From Planctomycetota bacterium (GTDB lineage: Bacteria; Planctomycetota; Planctomycetia; Pirellulales; UBA1268), in the NCBI GenBank assembly GCA_003669585.1, contig QWOQ01000005.1, positions 522,502 to 586,501 on the forward strand: 64,000 bases of DNA, in the 5' to 3' direction. A program made the position numbers and the translations under genes. Below the pieces are notes generated by a model that searched no databases, had not been told where the DNA came from, and worked only from the letters and a program-made list of their open reading frames with translations. Below are positions 46,282 to 56,752 of the stretch, piece by piece (positions within the stretch are counted from its first letter, which is position 1; every line of letters starts with the position of its first letter).

Positions 46282-48600
46282 GTGAATGGGTTTTACTTTC
46301 TATTTCTGGTGATCTTTTCCATTGCTGAAATGTATCCGTCTGGGTTGCTGATGGCTCAGACAATCTCTACTCCGGAAAACACTGTGGCACTGACCATCGA
46401 AGGTGATTTAGCCTCGCAGATGGTGGATGGAATTGATCGATTTCTTCTGAAGCAAATCAATTCTGATGCAGCGTCACGATCCGAACGGTTCACCGTCGAT
46501 CTATCTTCTGCAGAGGCATATGAATCTTCACTCACACCACACCGTGAAAAACTCGCACGCTCTCTGGGAATTCGGGATGCGCGTTTACCATTTTCAAGCC
46601 CTGAAATAGTCGTCGGCGTTGCAGCCGATTCGGTTCTCGCGTCATCAGACGCATTCACGATTCAGTCAATTCGCTGGCCGGTTTTAAGCGATCCTTCTCC
46701 GCAAGGGCAGGGGTTGCCGTCTCTCTTTGGAGAGGGATTACTCCTCACGCCAAAGGAAAAACCGCTGGCACATGTCATCGTGCTACCAGATGCTAATCAC
46801 TCTCCGGAGCAACTGTGTGGAATGATCGAAGGTGTTTCTGAGAAATCTCACGTGGCTCGTCATCTCGCAGAATCCGGCTGCCTTGTTGTGGTGCCAGCGA
46901 TCATCAGTCGTCATCGCGAAAAACGATTAGGACGCGCCGATCTCACCAACCGCGAATATTTGCATCGATCCGCCTTCGAACTTGGACGAACATTGGCCGG
47001 CTATGAAGTCCAAAGTTCACTGAGCATCGTTGACTGGTTCAAAACCGAGTCGCCTGACGTGCCAATAGGACTTTTTGGATATGGTGAAGGGGGCATGTTG
47101 GCACTTTTTTCCGGTGGGCTGGACAGTCGTATTCAGACCACTTGCGTAAGTGGATTTTTTGGACCTCGAGAAGGCTGCTGGAATGAACCGCTCGATCGAA
47201 ACTTTTCTGGATTGCTCCGTAACTTCGGCGCTCAGGAACTCGCGATGTTGGTGGCGCCCAGAGCGTTACTGATTGAAACTTCTTTGGGGCCCCAACAGAT
47301 CTTTGAAGGCAACGGCGGTGCTCCAGCAGAACTCAGATCGCCAGATGCTGTAGCGGCAAAACTTCTTCTCACAAAGACAGCTCTTTCTCTGGCGCCGCTG
47401 GGGAAACTTCTTGCCTTGGTTGATTGTGCAGAAGGTCACTTTGGAAGCGATCAAGTTCTTGATGACTTTTTGAAATCGCTAGGCGCTCATCACAAAGCAG
47501 TTTCACTCTCACCGATCACGTTGAATGTCCCAAAGAACGCGCTCGCCTTCAATGTTTCTGCTCGCGAAACGCGTTTGCTTCAACAAATCGATCGACACAA
47601 TCAGGCACTTCTCCGCGAAAGTCCGTTTGTTCGTAAAGACTTCATGTCAAAACTCGACACGCGTTCGGTCGATGCGTATCAAAAGTCATCCGAAAACTAT
47701 CGCACGATCTTTCGGAAAGATTGTATTGGTGAATTTGATCAACCACTTTTGCCCTTCAATGCTCGGTCTCGAAAATCATGGGAAACCGAACAATGGACCG
47801 GACACGAAGTGGTGTTCGATGTCTTTCCTGAGGTGTTTGCGTTCGGCGTGTTACTGCTTCCAAAAGACTTAAAGCCTGGTGAAAAAAGACCCGTGGTGGT
47901 CTGTCAGCACGGACTTGAAGGGCGTCCAACCGACGTGTTCCTCGGCGACAATCCGGCGTATCACGATTTCGCTGCAAAGCTCTGTGAACATGGGTTCATC
48001 ACGTTCTCACCCCAGAATCCCTACATCTTTACAGACCGTTTTCGAACGCTGCAAAGAAAAGCACAGCCACTGGGCAAGTCGCTGTTTTCCATCATCGTTC
48101 CTCAGCATCAACAGATCGTAAACTGGTTAAAGACTCAGCCCTTCGTCGACGACGATCGCATTGCTTTCTACGGACTGAGCTACGGCGGAAAGTCGGCAAT
48201 GCGAATTCCAGCGCTGGTGACTGATTATTGTCTTTCCATCTGTTCGGCCGATTTCAATGAGTGGGTGCTGAAAAATGCGAGCACTCGCCACAACTTCAGT
48301 TACATCTGGACTGGGGAATATGAAATCTTTGAATGGGATCTCGGCAGCACATTTAACTACGCTGAGATGGCGGCTTTGATTTGTCCTCGTCCATTTATGG
48401 TGGAGCGCGGCCATTTCGACGGCGTTGGCGAAGACGATTGGGTTGGCTACGAATATGCGAAGATCCGCAATCTCTATTCCGCACAACTGAAGATCGGCGA
48501 CCAAACCGAAATTGAGTGGTTTGTCGGGCCTCATACGATCAACGGCCAAGGTACGTACAAATTTCTGCACAATCACTTGAACTGGCCAGAGAAACCGTAA
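46282..48600 (+). CDS. Secreted tandem alpha/beta hydrolase (dienelactone hydrolase-like)
   Basis: 772 residues if read from the GTG at 46282, which has AGGAG about nine bases upstream and leads straight into a signal-peptide-like FLFLVIFSIAEM; the frame is open from 46063 (845 residues). Two hydrolase domains follow. The first (about 100-430) has the nucleophile elbow changed to GYGEGG, with glutamate at 269 in place of serine. The second (about 500-770) has an intact GLSYGG (S633) with candidate acid and histidine in the segments HFDGVGEDD and VGPHTINGQG. So only the second half is likely catalytic. The sulfatase gene follows on the same strand. Confidence 0.75.
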   Translation: MNGFYFLFLVIFSIAEMYPSGLLMAQTISTPENTVALTIEGDLASQMVDGIDRFLLKQINSDAASRSERFTVDLSSAEAYESSLTPHREKLARSLGIRDARLPFSSPEIVVGVAADSVLASSDAFTIQSIRWPVLSDPSPQGQGLPSLFGEGLLLTPKEKPLAHVIVLPDANHSPEQLCGMIEGVSEKSHVARHLAESGCLVVVPAIISRHREKRLGRADLTNREYLHRSAFELGRTLAGYEVQSSLSIVDWFKTESPDVPIGLFGYGEGGMLALFSGGLDSRIQTTCVSGFFGPREGCWNEPLDRNFSGLLRNFGAQELAMLVAPRALLIETSLGPQQIFEGNGGAPAELRSPDAVAAKLLLTKTALSLAPLGKLLALVDCAEGHFGSDQVLDDFLKSLGAHHKAVSLSPITLNVPKNALAFNVSARETRLLQQIDRHNQALLRESPFVRKDFMSKLDTRSVDAYQKSSENYRTIFRKDCIGEFDQPLLPFNARSRKSWETEQWTGHEVVFDVFPEVFAFGVLLLPKDLKPGEKRPVVVCQHGLEGRPTDVFLGDNPAYHDFAAKLCEHGFITFSPQNPYIFTDRFRTLQRKAQPLGKSLFSIIVPQHQQIVNWLKTQPFVDDDRIAFYGLSYGGKSAMRIPALVTDYCLSICSADFNEWVLKNASTRHNFSYIWTGEYEIFEWDLGSTFNYAEMAALICPRPFMVERGHFDGVGEDDWVGYEYAKIRNLYSAQLKIGDQTEIEWFVGPHTINGQGTYKFLHNHLNWPEKP

Positions 48601-48684
48601 CTTCCATCTGAATACTGAACAATTGCCGATTTCGAATCCGGCCAAGAGTTCGCAAGAATTATTCACTTACGCTTCTGACAACAA

Positions 48685-50127
48685 ATGGTTTATCTCATGA
48701 AATCATTTCGATGGATCAATCTGTTTGCAGCCTTCGTCACGATCTGTGTGATCAATATGATCATGGTAATCGTGGTCTCTCGTGATGGATTTTGTTCGCA
48801 GCCTGCGCCACGACCACCCAATTTTGTCATCATCTTTCTCGATGATTCTGGATGGACTGATTTTCGTCCGTTTGGTGAAACTGACTACCCAACGGTGAAT
48901 GTCGAAAAATTAGCGAAGGAAGGTTGTCGCTATAACCGTTTTTACGTGCCTCAGGCGATCTGTTCGGCATCGCGTTCGGCGCTCATGACCGGATGCTATC
49001 CGGGGCGAACTAAAATGGTTGGTGCCCATCCCCCGAGGGCTCGCGGACTCGATCCTCAATTCGCCACGCTGGCAGAAGTATTGAAGCCGCAAGGATACAA
49101 AACCGCTGTTTTTGGAAAGTGGCACCTCGGTGACCAAAACGAAACACGCCCGCCGGCGCGAGGCTTTGACGAATCCTGTGGCCTCATGGTGTCTAACGAC
49201 ATGTGGAAATTCCATCCCGAATCTCGCAATTTCGATCAGTGGCCGTTGCAATTTTGGAACAATGGAACGATCACCATCGACGATGTCACGCCCTCAGACC
49301 AGAAGAACCTCACAGCATGGTACACCGAACACGCCGTGAGCTTTATTGAGAGACACAAGAGCGAACCATTTTTTCTCTATGTGCCACACTCCATGCCACA
49401 CGTTCCGATTTTTTGCAGCAAAAGGTTTGAAGGCAAGTCGGGCAAAGGTCTCTACGCAGATGTCATGATGGAACTTGACTGGTCTGTCGGCGAAATTCTG
49501 CAGTCGCTCGAAAAAGCAGGAGTCGCCGATGACACTGTTGTGCTTTTTACGTCTGACAACGGTCCTTGGACCTCTTACGGAAACCATGCCGGAAACACAC
49601 CGTTTCGAGAATCAAAGGGAACCATTTTTGATGGCGGCATTCGCAGCGCGTGCATCATGCGATATCCACGCGCCATTTCGCCGGAAACGGTTTCTGAGAA
49701 GTTGTTCAGTTCTATTGATCTGCTGCCAACATTTGCCAATCTCGCCGGTGCAACGCTACCGACAAATACAATCGACGGAAAGAATGTCTGGGATCTTCTG
49801 ACAGGAAAGGCGGGGGCTACCAATCCGCATGAATACTATTGCTTTTCGACCGGCGATACGTTCGAAGGCATGATAAGCGGTGACGGTCGTTGGAAATTTC
49901 ATCTTGCGCACGATTACCGCGTTTTGGTGGAATCCGGGCAAGACGGAACACCAGGCACATACGCACGCAAACGCATTGAGATGTCACTCTTTGATATGAA
50001 AGTAGATCCACATGAGTTGACGAATGTTTTAGAAACTTATCCTGACGTAGCGAGCACGATGCAACGCTATGCCGAAGCCCACAAAGCCTTGCTGTATGCA
50101 ACATCAAAGAAGTCGTCGAACGACTGA
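48685..50127 (+). CDS. Secreted sulfatase (formylglycine type)
   Basis: 480 residues; an ATG four codons in (48697) is an equal start. An N-terminal hydrophobic stretch (about 11-31) is a signal or anchor. The metal site begins with IIFLDDSGWTD (D53, D54). C93 in CSASRSALMTG is the residue converted to formylglycine (C-x-A-S-R variant of CxPSR), and later blocks KWHLGD, PHSMPHVP and FTSDNGP are standard. It hydrolyses sulfate esters, and planctomycetes carry many for algal polysaccharides. A dedicated anaerobic or FGE-type maturase is not in the window. The neighbouring hydrolase and transporter may serve the same substrate. Confidence 0.95.
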   Translation: MVYLMKSFRWINLFAAFVTICVINMIMVIVVSRDGFCSQPAPRPPNFVIIFLDDSGWTDFRPFGETDYPTVNVEKLAKEGCRYNRFYVPQAICSASRSALMTGCYPGRTKMVGAHPPRARGLDPQFATLAEVLKPQGYKTAVFGKWHLGDQNETRPPARGFDESCGLMVSNDMWKFHPESRNFDQWPLQFWNNGTITIDDVTPSDQKNLTAWYTEHAVSFIERHKSEPFFLYVPHSMPHVPIFCSKRFEGKSGKGLYADVMMELDWSVGEILQSLEKAGVADDTVVLFTSDNGPWTSYGNHAGNTPFRESKGTIFDGGIRSACIMRYPRAISPETVSEKLFSSIDLLPTFANLAGATLPTNTIDGKNVWDLLTGKAGATNPHEYYCFSTGDTFEGMISGDGRWKFHLAHDYRVLVESGQDGTPGTYARKRIEMSLFDMKVDPHELTNVLETYPDVASTMQRYAEAHKALLYATSKKSSND

Positions 50128-50238
50128 AAACTAAAATTGTACCAGCATATCTCACCGTCAATCTCACCTGCCAGAAAAGTGATGACGCGTGCAGCACCAG
50201 TTCTCATGTCACTCACAAGCATTTGAAATAAGGGAACT

Positions 50239-51576
50239 ATGGAACGATCCTTGGAACATTCTGAATTACAACCGAACAGAACTGAAAAAACACTTGCTTC
50301 AGATTTTCAAGCCCACCACAAGCGATTGATTATTGCCGGTACGGTAGGAAATGTTCTGGAGTGGTATGACTTCGCCGTTTACGGTTTTTTTGCACATGAA
50401 ATTGGCCAGGTTTTCTTTCCGTCGAGCGATCCCGTCACAAGTTTGATCGCTGCTTTTGGAGCATTTGCAGCAGGTTTTATGATGCGTCCGTTTGGGGCTC
50501 TTGTCTTTGGCCATATTGCCGACACGCAGGGCCGTCGCACTGCCATGACACTCTCTGTACTGTGTATGGCAATTCCCACATTCTGTATTGGAATACTTCC
50601 TGGATACGAAACTCTTGGGCCTGCTGCAGCGGTCATTCTGGTACTCATGCGAATGCTTCAGGGCATGTCCGTGGGAGGTGAATTTTCCACGAGTTTGTTG
50701 TATCTCGTGGAGCATGCGCCTCCCGGAAAAAAGGCATTTGCTGGAAGCTGGGGCGCAGCCGGTGCCACCGGTGGAACATTGGCTGGTTCAGCGGTTGGCT
50801 TTCTCGTCAACCTGCTCTTATTGCCTGAGCAAGTTGCTCAGTGGGGCTGGCGAGTGCCGATGCTTTTCGGTTTAGTTGTTGGATTGGCCGGTTTACTCAT
50901 CCGAAAACATCTCCCAGACGAGCATCAGAAACCTGATCCGGATCAGTCCCCACCCATTGTTGCAGCATTTCGTGATCACTGGAGGGACATGTTTCGCGTT
51001 GCAGGCGTCATGGTTATGGGGGCAGTTCAATTTTATCTCATATTCGTTTTTTTAACGACCTATCTTGAGCAGACGGTGAAAATCCCACTGACGCAGGCAC
51101 TTGAAATAAATACCATCAGCATGATTGTTCTGATGCTCTTAATTCCATGTTGGGGACATTTTGCAGACAGAATCAGCCCCGCTCGGATCGTGATTACTTC
51201 CGCTTTCGCCTGCTTGGTTTTGGCGTGGCCGCTCTTTTGGCTCTTGCATCACCAGAATCCATGGTTCGACTTACTTGCGCAGTTGATCTTTGTGATGATT
51301 ATCGCGCCGTATCAAGGAGCCTACCCTGCACTGGTTATTCAGATGTTGCCCCAAAATGCTCGCTGTACCGTTCTCTCTGTGGGGTTCAACTTATGTGTCG
51401 GATTCATTGGCGGCACGACCCCGATGGTGGCAAGTTATTTGATTGCAAAAACACACGATGATCTTGCGCCGGCGTGGTTCCTCATGATTGCTTCGTTCAT
51501 CACGTGGATCACCGTTACGATGTGGGTCATCACATTACGAAAACAGAATCCATCCGTCGTCGCACCCTCTTCGTAA
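50239..51576 (+). CDS. MFS transporter, metabolite:H+ symporter (MHS) family
   Basis: 445 residues with 12 predicted helices. The N-terminal half has the MHS hallmarks GNVLEWYDFAVYGFFA (about 37-52) and RRTAMTL after GHIADTQGRR, the A-like loop between helices 2 and 3, then RMLQGMSVGGEF. Family members carry citrate, proline, betaine, shikimate or alpha-ketoglutarate with protons. AAGGGAACT precedes the ATG, a good ribosome binding site. It follows the sulfatase gene after 111 bases and may share its regulation. Substrate not predictable. Confidence 0.9.
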   Translation: MERSLEHSELQPNRTEKTLASDFQAHHKRLIIAGTVGNVLEWYDFAVYGFFAHEIGQVFFPSSDPVTSLIAAFGAFAAGFMMRPFGALVFGHIADTQGRRTAMTLSVLCMAIPTFCIGILPGYETLGPAAAVILVLMRMLQGMSVGGEFSTSLLYLVEHAPPGKKAFAGSWGAAGATGGTLAGSAVGFLVNLLLLPEQVAQWGWRVPMLFGLVVGLAGLLIRKHLPDEHQKPDPDQSPPIVAAFRDHWRDMFRVAGVMVMGAVQFYLIFVFLTTYLEQTVKIPLTQALEINTISMIVLMLLIPCWGHFADRISPARIVITSAFACLVLAWPLFWLLHHQNPWFDLLAQLIFVMIIAPYQGAYPALVIQMLPQNARCTVLSVGFNLCVGFIGGTTPMVASYLIAKTHDDLAPAWFLMIASFITWITVTMWVITLRKQNPSVVAPSS

Positions 51577-51663
51577 CCGATTTTCAAATGCTGTTGGCCA
51601 GCGATTTGTGGCTTTATGCTCAACGCTGCACGCGGGAGATGTGAAACACCTCACGAGACGATT

Positions 51664-53049
51664 TTATGCCAAAATGTCCCGCACGACGTTTCCGTACACA
51701 TCGGTAAGCCGGAAATCTCGACCTGCATGCCGAAACGTGAGACGTTCGTGATCGAGACCGAGCAGATGCAGAATGGTGGCATGCAGGTCGTGCACATGGA
51801 CTTTGTTTTCTATCGCCTTGAAGCCAAACTCGTCGGTTTGTCCGTAGGACATTCCGCCTTTTACTCCTCCTCCAGCGAGCCACATCGTGAAACCGTGATG
51901 ATTGTGATCTCGTCCATTTCCATTTTCAGACGTCGGCGTTCGACCGAACTCACCTCCCCATACCACCAGCGTATCGTTCAGCAATCCTCGTTGTTTCAAG
52001 TCGCCTAATAAGGCGGCGATTGGCTTGTCGATATCGAAACAGAGTTTCTTCACCGTTTCATTGTGATTGGAGTGAGTGTCCCACGGTTGTCCATCACCGT
52101 AATACAACTGCACAAACCGTACGCCGCGTTCTACTAGTCGTCGAGCGAGCAGGCATCCATTCGCAAAATGTCCTGTGCCATAGGCTTCGCGGGTCGATTT
52201 GGTTTCGAGCGCCAAGTCAAAGGCTTCGCTTCCCTGAAACTGCATTCGATATGCGGTTTCCATCGCCGCAATACGGGCATCGAGCGTCGAGTCGCCCGAT
52301 CGCGACTCCTTGTGGTTGGCATTGAGCTGTTGCAAGAGATCGAGTTGTCGTCGCTGTGTGGTCGGGTCCCACTGTGAGTTTCGTAAATGCGGCACCATTT
52401 TTTCAGGCTCGATCTTGGAATGATTGATGTACGTTCCCTGATAGGCTGATGGAAGAAAAGCACTGTTCCAAAGTATTGAAAATCGCACCGGTCGACCTGG
52501 ACAAAGAACAATGTATCCGGGCAGATTGTGATTCTCTGTTCCCAACCCGTAGAGAAACCACGCGCCCATACTCGGTCGAGTTGGGGTGATCGTTCCGTTA
52601 TTCATCTGCAACAACGCAGGACCATGATTCGGGTTGTCCGCATGAAGCGATTGAAGAATACACATTTCATCCACATGCTGACTCAGATGCGGCAACAGTT
52701 CGCTAACGGGCAATCCACTCTCACCGTGATTGCGAAACTGAAATGGTGAAGCAAGCAAGCCCCCTGTCGGTCGCTCCGTAAGCAAGTCCGCTCCGACTGG
52801 TTTTTGACCTTCGAACTTGAGAAGGGACGGCTTCGGATCGAATACATCTGCACCAAACGGACCTCCGTTCATAAACAGATGGATGACTCGCTTCGCTTTG
52901 GCTGGAAAATGTGGTGAATCGGTCGATAATTCGTATGCCGCAGCAAGGTTTCCATCGGTATTCAGGAGGCTCGCAGCACTCACTCCTCCTATGCCGCCAC
53001 CGCACTGCTGCAAGAGATGCCGTCGGTTGAGTTGTTCATTCTGCGTCAT
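51664..53049 (-). CDS. DUF1501 protein
   Basis: 461 residues from the ATG at 53049; the longer frame to 53247 overlaps the DUF1553 gene and is rejected. The N-terminus (NRRHLLQQCGGGIGGVSAASLL) is a Tat-like or hydrophobic export signal. The DUF1501 core with HLFMNGGP, LPLYDPTT-like turns and the late WGGEFGRTPTSENGNGRDH is present. The alkaline-phosphatase-like fold is shared, but enzymatic activity is not shown for this family. It lies four bases downstream of the DUF1549/DUF1553 gene, the usual pairing in planctomycetes. Confidence 0.93.
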   Translation of the reverse strand: MTQNEQLNRRHLLQQCGGGIGGVSAASLLNTDGNLAAAYELSTDSPHFPAKAKRVIHLFMNGGPFGADVFDPKPSLLKFEGQKPVGADLLTERPTGGLLASPFQFRNHGESGLPVSELLPHLSQHVDEMCILQSLHADNPNHGPALLQMNNGTITPTRPSMGAWFLYGLGTENHNLPGYIVLCPGRPVRFSILWNSAFLPSAYQGTYINHSKIEPEKMVPHLRNSQWDPTTQRRQLDLLQQLNANHKESRSGDSTLDARIAAMETAYRMQFQGSEAFDLALETKSTREAYGTGHFANGCLLARRLVERGVRFVQLYYGDGQPWDTHSNHNETVKKLCFDIDKPIAALLGDLKQRGLLNDTLVVWGGEFGRTPTSENGNGRDHNHHGFTMWLAGGGVKGGMSYGQTDEFGFKAIENKVHVHDLHATILHLLGLDHERLTFRHAGRDFRLTDVYGNVVRDILA

Positions 53050-53053
53050 GGCA

Positions 53054-55513
53054 TTAATCCAGAAAGAGCGTTTCATTTGAGGCCAGAAGGGCATGCGTGT
53101 ACTGCTTCCAACGGTTCGTTCGTTCTTCGCCAGTAGAGTCTGAAAGATAGGCCAGGCACAGCGTTTGTTCGACTGCAGTTGGTGGACGGGAAAAGAGCAA
53201 CCAGGACGCACGATTGATTTGGGCCGCTTCATTATCAGGGTGTTCACGTTGAAGTCGGGTCACAAGCGCATGCGATTGCTCCGAAAACAGCGGGCCGTTG
53301 AGTGCATAGAGTCCTTGCAGTGCTGTCGTGGTTGAAAATCGTTGTGAGCTGTGTTGATTGGGATCGGGAAAGTCGTGAATCTGAAACGTTGTGGAAAGCT
53401 CTCGTCGATGAATCGTGCAGTAGAGCGTCCGTCGATGGTTTCCTTGTTCTTCAAGATCGCGAGAAGGTCCACCGAGAGTTCGATCGAGAACGCCGCTGGC
53501 TGACAGCATTGAATCTCGCCATGCTTCGAAGTCGTGCCGACGACGATTCATATGCGAAAGCCAGCGATTCCCGGGATCGATCGACTTGGCACGATCCGAA
53601 CATTCCGTGGACTGTTGCCACGTCGCTGAAAGCAGAATTTCTCGATGCAACCATTTGATTGACCAACCATTTGCAATGAAACGAAAGGCCAGGTCTTCCA
53701 ACAATTCGGGATGACTCGGTGGACTCCCTTGAATGCCGAAGTTACTCGGCGTGTTGACGATTCCCTGCCCAAAGTGTGCCAGCCAGATTCGGTTCACCAT
53801 GACTCGGGCAGCCAGCGGCGCCGCATCGGATGTCATTGAATGAGCAAGTTCTAATCGACCGCTTCCATTTTCAAATGGCCTCGGTTTGGGTGTGAGCACG
53901 GTGAGAAAGCGTCGACGAACAATTTCACCAGGACGATTCGGATCACCACGGGAAAACAGCGGCAAATCTTGAGGACCGGGCCGATAGGCGAACCGCGTTC
54001 CTTCTTGGGGGCTTGCCCCAGCCCTTTCGACGAACGTTGACTCTTCGGAAAGGGCGTTGGTGAGTGGCGTATCAAACAGCGGTGTCGATTTAAGTTCTTC
54101 AATTTTTGCCGTCAGTTGTTCGAGCTTTTCTTGCGGCGTCGCAGGAGATGCCTTGGGGGCTTCGTCTGCGGGAATCGTTTTTTCTGATGGGGTCTCGACA
54201 GCAGAGGAGTTTTGTTTGCTTTCGGTCGCTTGCTGTTGTTTTGCTTTGTCTGCTTCCAACGCAGCAATCTCCGCTTTTACCAGCGTGATCTCTCCTTGAA
54301 TTTTTATAATTTCAGCCTTCGCCTCTCGAACGGGCTGATACTGTTCCTCGGAAATAAGAGGGCGGCCGATTTGCCTCGAACTTGCGAAGACTCCGGCAAG
54401 AGCGTAATAGTCTTCCGAGCTGATCGGATCAAACTTGTGGTCATGGCACCGGGCGCATGCAACGGTCAATCCGAGGAAGGTACTCGTGACAGCATCGACT
54501 CGCTCCTCCCATTCATCGGCCACAATCATCTTGATGATCTCACATGGAAGTTGCAATTCTTTCCAATAGGTTGGACTGAGGCCAACAAAGCCCAGGGCCG
54601 TCAGGTCTTGTGGATTCGTACCCGGCATGAGATCAGCCGCTAACTGTCGGTGCACAAACTCGTCGTAAGGCATGTCATCGTTCAGGGCTTTCACAACCCA
54701 GTCACGGTAAAAATGCGCAAGTCCGTCTTGTAAAAGCCAGTCCTCGGTTCGATCGGTGTACCGGGCAAGATCGAGCCAGATCCTTGCCCACTTTTCACCA
54801 TACTGCGGTGATGCCATAAAACGCTCAATGAGATTTTCATACGCCTTTGGCGACTCATCGCTGACAAATGCCTGAACATCTTCTGGCGTGGGTGGAAGCC
54901 CGGTGAGATCAAAGCTCAAACGTCGAATCAGCGTCGTGCGATCAGTCGATACAGCGGGTTGCAACTCCTCTCGCTCCATCGAGTGAAGCGTGAAAGAATC
55001 AATGCGATTCTTGAGCCACTGGCTCTTTTCTACCACTGGAAGCGACTGCTCCCGGAGTGGCTGAAATGACCAGAACTGTGCCCCTTCCACGAAATTGATG
55101 ACACGCGACTTCTTCTCCGGCACATCGAGAGATTCTGGAAAGTGTGCTCCTCGTTTCACCCAGTGGGTCAACTCCTTGATTTCGGCGTCGGGCAGCTTCC
55201 CTTTGGGAGGCATTTGTATATCGCTGTCGTACTGAATCGTATCGATCAGCAGGCTCTCTTCGGGATGCCCCGAGACGATCGCTCGGCCACTGTCACCACC
55301 CTTGTGAATCAAAGAAGCCGTATCGAGCCGCAATCCTCCGTGCAGAACTTTTGCATCTATGGAATGACACGCGTAACAACGATTAACGAGTATCGGACGA
55401 ATCTTACGTTCAAAATACTGAACGTCTTCATCACTCGGAGAGGATTCTCCTGCGACACACAAAGTGCCACACGAGAAAAGTGATACCAGAAGAAGAAGCA
55501 CACGAAGAATCAT
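53054..55513 (-). CDS. PSCyt1 / DUF1549 / DUF1553 protein
   Basis: 819 residues. A signal peptide covers about 1-21. A planctomycete-type cytochrome-c-like domain has CYACH (C46, C49, H50) and a likely axial Met in DIQMPPKGKL. DUF1549 follows (about 155-370), then a coiled-coil, Lys/Glu/Ala-rich linker (about 390-470), and DUF1553 (about 540-790) with PLAARVMVNRIWLAHFGQGIV. These large proteins are paired with DUF1501 proteins; a role in periplasmic redox or polymer handling has been suggested but not shown. First gene of the operon. Confidence 0.94.
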   Translation of the reverse strand: MILRVLLLLVSLFSCGTLCVAGESSPSDEDVQYFERKIRPILVNRCYACHSIDAKVLHGGLRLDTASLIHKGGDSGRAIVSGHPEESLLIDTIQYDSDIQMPPKGKLPDAEIKELTHWVKRGAHFPESLDVPEKKSRVINFVEGAQFWSFQPLREQSLPVVEKSQWLKNRIDSFTLHSMEREELQPAVSTDRTTLIRRLSFDLTGLPPTPEDVQAFVSDESPKAYENLIERFMASPQYGEKWARIWLDLARYTDRTEDWLLQDGLAHFYRDWVVKALNDDMPYDEFVHRQLAADLMPGTNPQDLTALGFVGLSPTYWKELQLPCEIIKMIVADEWEERVDAVTSTFLGLTVACARCHDHKFDPISSEDYYALAGVFASSRQIGRPLISEEQYQPVREAKAEIIKIQGEITLVKAEIAALEADKAKQQQATESKQNSSAVETPSEKTIPADEAPKASPATPQEKLEQLTAKIEELKSTPLFDTPLTNALSEESTFVERAGASPQEGTRFAYRPGPQDLPLFSRGDPNRPGEIVRRRFLTVLTPKPRPFENGSGRLELAHSMTSDAAPLAARVMVNRIWLAHFGQGIVNTPSNFGIQGSPPSHPELLEDLAFRFIANGWSIKWLHREILLSATWQQSTECSDRAKSIDPGNRWLSHMNRRRHDFEAWRDSMLSASGVLDRTLGGPSRDLEEQGNHRRTLYCTIHRRELSTTFQIHDFPDPNQHSSQRFSTTTALQGLYALNGPLFSEQSHALVTRLQREHPDNEAAQINRASWLLFSRPPTAVEQTLCLAYLSDSTGEERTNRWKQYTHALLASNETLFLD

Positions 55514-55625
55514 CGCAGCACAATGCCTCGGCGTACAATATTCGTATCTACAAGGTGGTTGGATTCAGCCCACTCCAAGAACGGTGAAAAATCATACCTG
55601 CTCGGCATAATGATAATCGCCTTCA

Positions 55626-56744
55626 TTATTTCAACAATTTCCATCCGGCTTGTGTCACCTCTAAACCTGTGTGATCGCGATGAGCATCGTAGACACGATG
55701 CATTTCATCGATGGAATCGAAATAGCCCACAATAAATGCTGCACTGAATGACTCTCCCGCAGTCACCGGAAATCCTCCAAACTCTTCGATCATGCAAATA
55801 TATCCCCGCTGGTGACACCACGCTTCGGAAACAACTTTTGGCTGCAGAGTCATACCTGCTAACCAAGGCCCTGCTTTCCCAGTTTTTGGGTCGCGAGTGT
55901 GATAGGCGCGAATGAATCTCTCTGGAATCTTTGCAGCATCTCGTTGGTAAAGAAATTTTTCGTCCGGAGCAAAATCCTTGAGGAACTCCTCGGATTTGAT
56001 ATGCCCCTGATAGCTCAGATATATTTCGCGAAACGTATCGCCGCCGGTGTGCTTGATATGCCCAGGAAGATCAATTCGCAAGAACATTGCCGGACTATCA
56101 TTGGCAGCAGTAATTCGATCACTGGAAATAAAATACCGTTTGCCTTCTGGAAAAACGATGACCTGTTCCCAGAGTGATCCTTCTTTTTTTCCTGGAGCCG
56201 CGATCGTGTAACGATAGCTCTGCTTGATCGCTGTAAAGTTGTTTCCTCGAATGATTTCGGGCATCAATTGCTTTGCCTGCGTGCAGATCTGTGGTCCTTC
56301 AATGGAACGTTTGGCAGTTTTTCCGTGATAGAGATTGTTGACTTCGTATTTGAGATCACCCTTTAATTGATCGCGGTATGCTGCGTCTGAACCTGGTTCC
56401 ATAATCCAGTCGACGATGTCCAAGCCGTATCCCAAATCGTGCTGGCCAGTTTTCACATCGATGAGTGAGCCAGCTTCGATTCCTGAAACGTACCCTCGTT
56501 TTTTGACCGCCGCAGAAAGCTGTGGCGTGACAATCGCAATACGTTCGTCATCTTCAGTGACGTGGTGTTTTGATTGTTCGTTCTCAGCCCCCAGAACTGG
56601 CCATGCGATTGGGGCGATCGCCACGACAACAAGACTCATCAAAAAACAAACGTGAACGCCGCGTTGCAAAAAGAAGCTCACAGCATTACTCCTTCGTGAT
56701 TTTTTGGGTTGACAACCGTGACCAGCAGATTTCGTATCTCTCAC
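55626..56744 (-). CDS. Secreted protein of unknown function
   Basis: 372 residues. After a basic N-terminus (KKSRRSNAV) a signal peptide or anchor lies at about 27-52. The rest is a soluble, probably beta-rich domain; conserved-looking blocks are DLGYGLDIVDWIMEPGSD and WCHQRGYICMIEEFGGFPV. No family recognised. It starts eight bases after the Tat-signal gene upstream, so the two form an operon and are probably exported together. Confidence 0.7.
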   Translation of the reverse strand: MRDTKSAGHGCQPKKSRRSNAVSFFLQRGVHVCFLMSLVVVAIAPIAWPVLGAENEQSKHHVTEDDERIAIVTPQLSAAVKKRGYVSGIEAGSLIDVKTGQHDLGYGLDIVDWIMEPGSDAAYRDQLKGDLKYEVNNLYHGKTAKRSIEGPQICTQAKQLMPEIIRGNNFTAIKQSYRYTIAAPGKKEGSLWEQVIVFPEGKRYFISSDRITAANDSPAMFLRIDLPGHIKHTGGDTFREIYLSYQGHIKSEEFLKDFAPDEKFLYQRDAAKIPERFIRAYHTRDPKTGKAGPWLAGMTLQPKVVSEAWCHQRGYICMIEEFGGFPVTAGESFSAAFIVGYFDSIDEMHRVYDAHRDHTGLEVTQAGWKLLK

Positions 56745-56752
56745 GAGATTCG

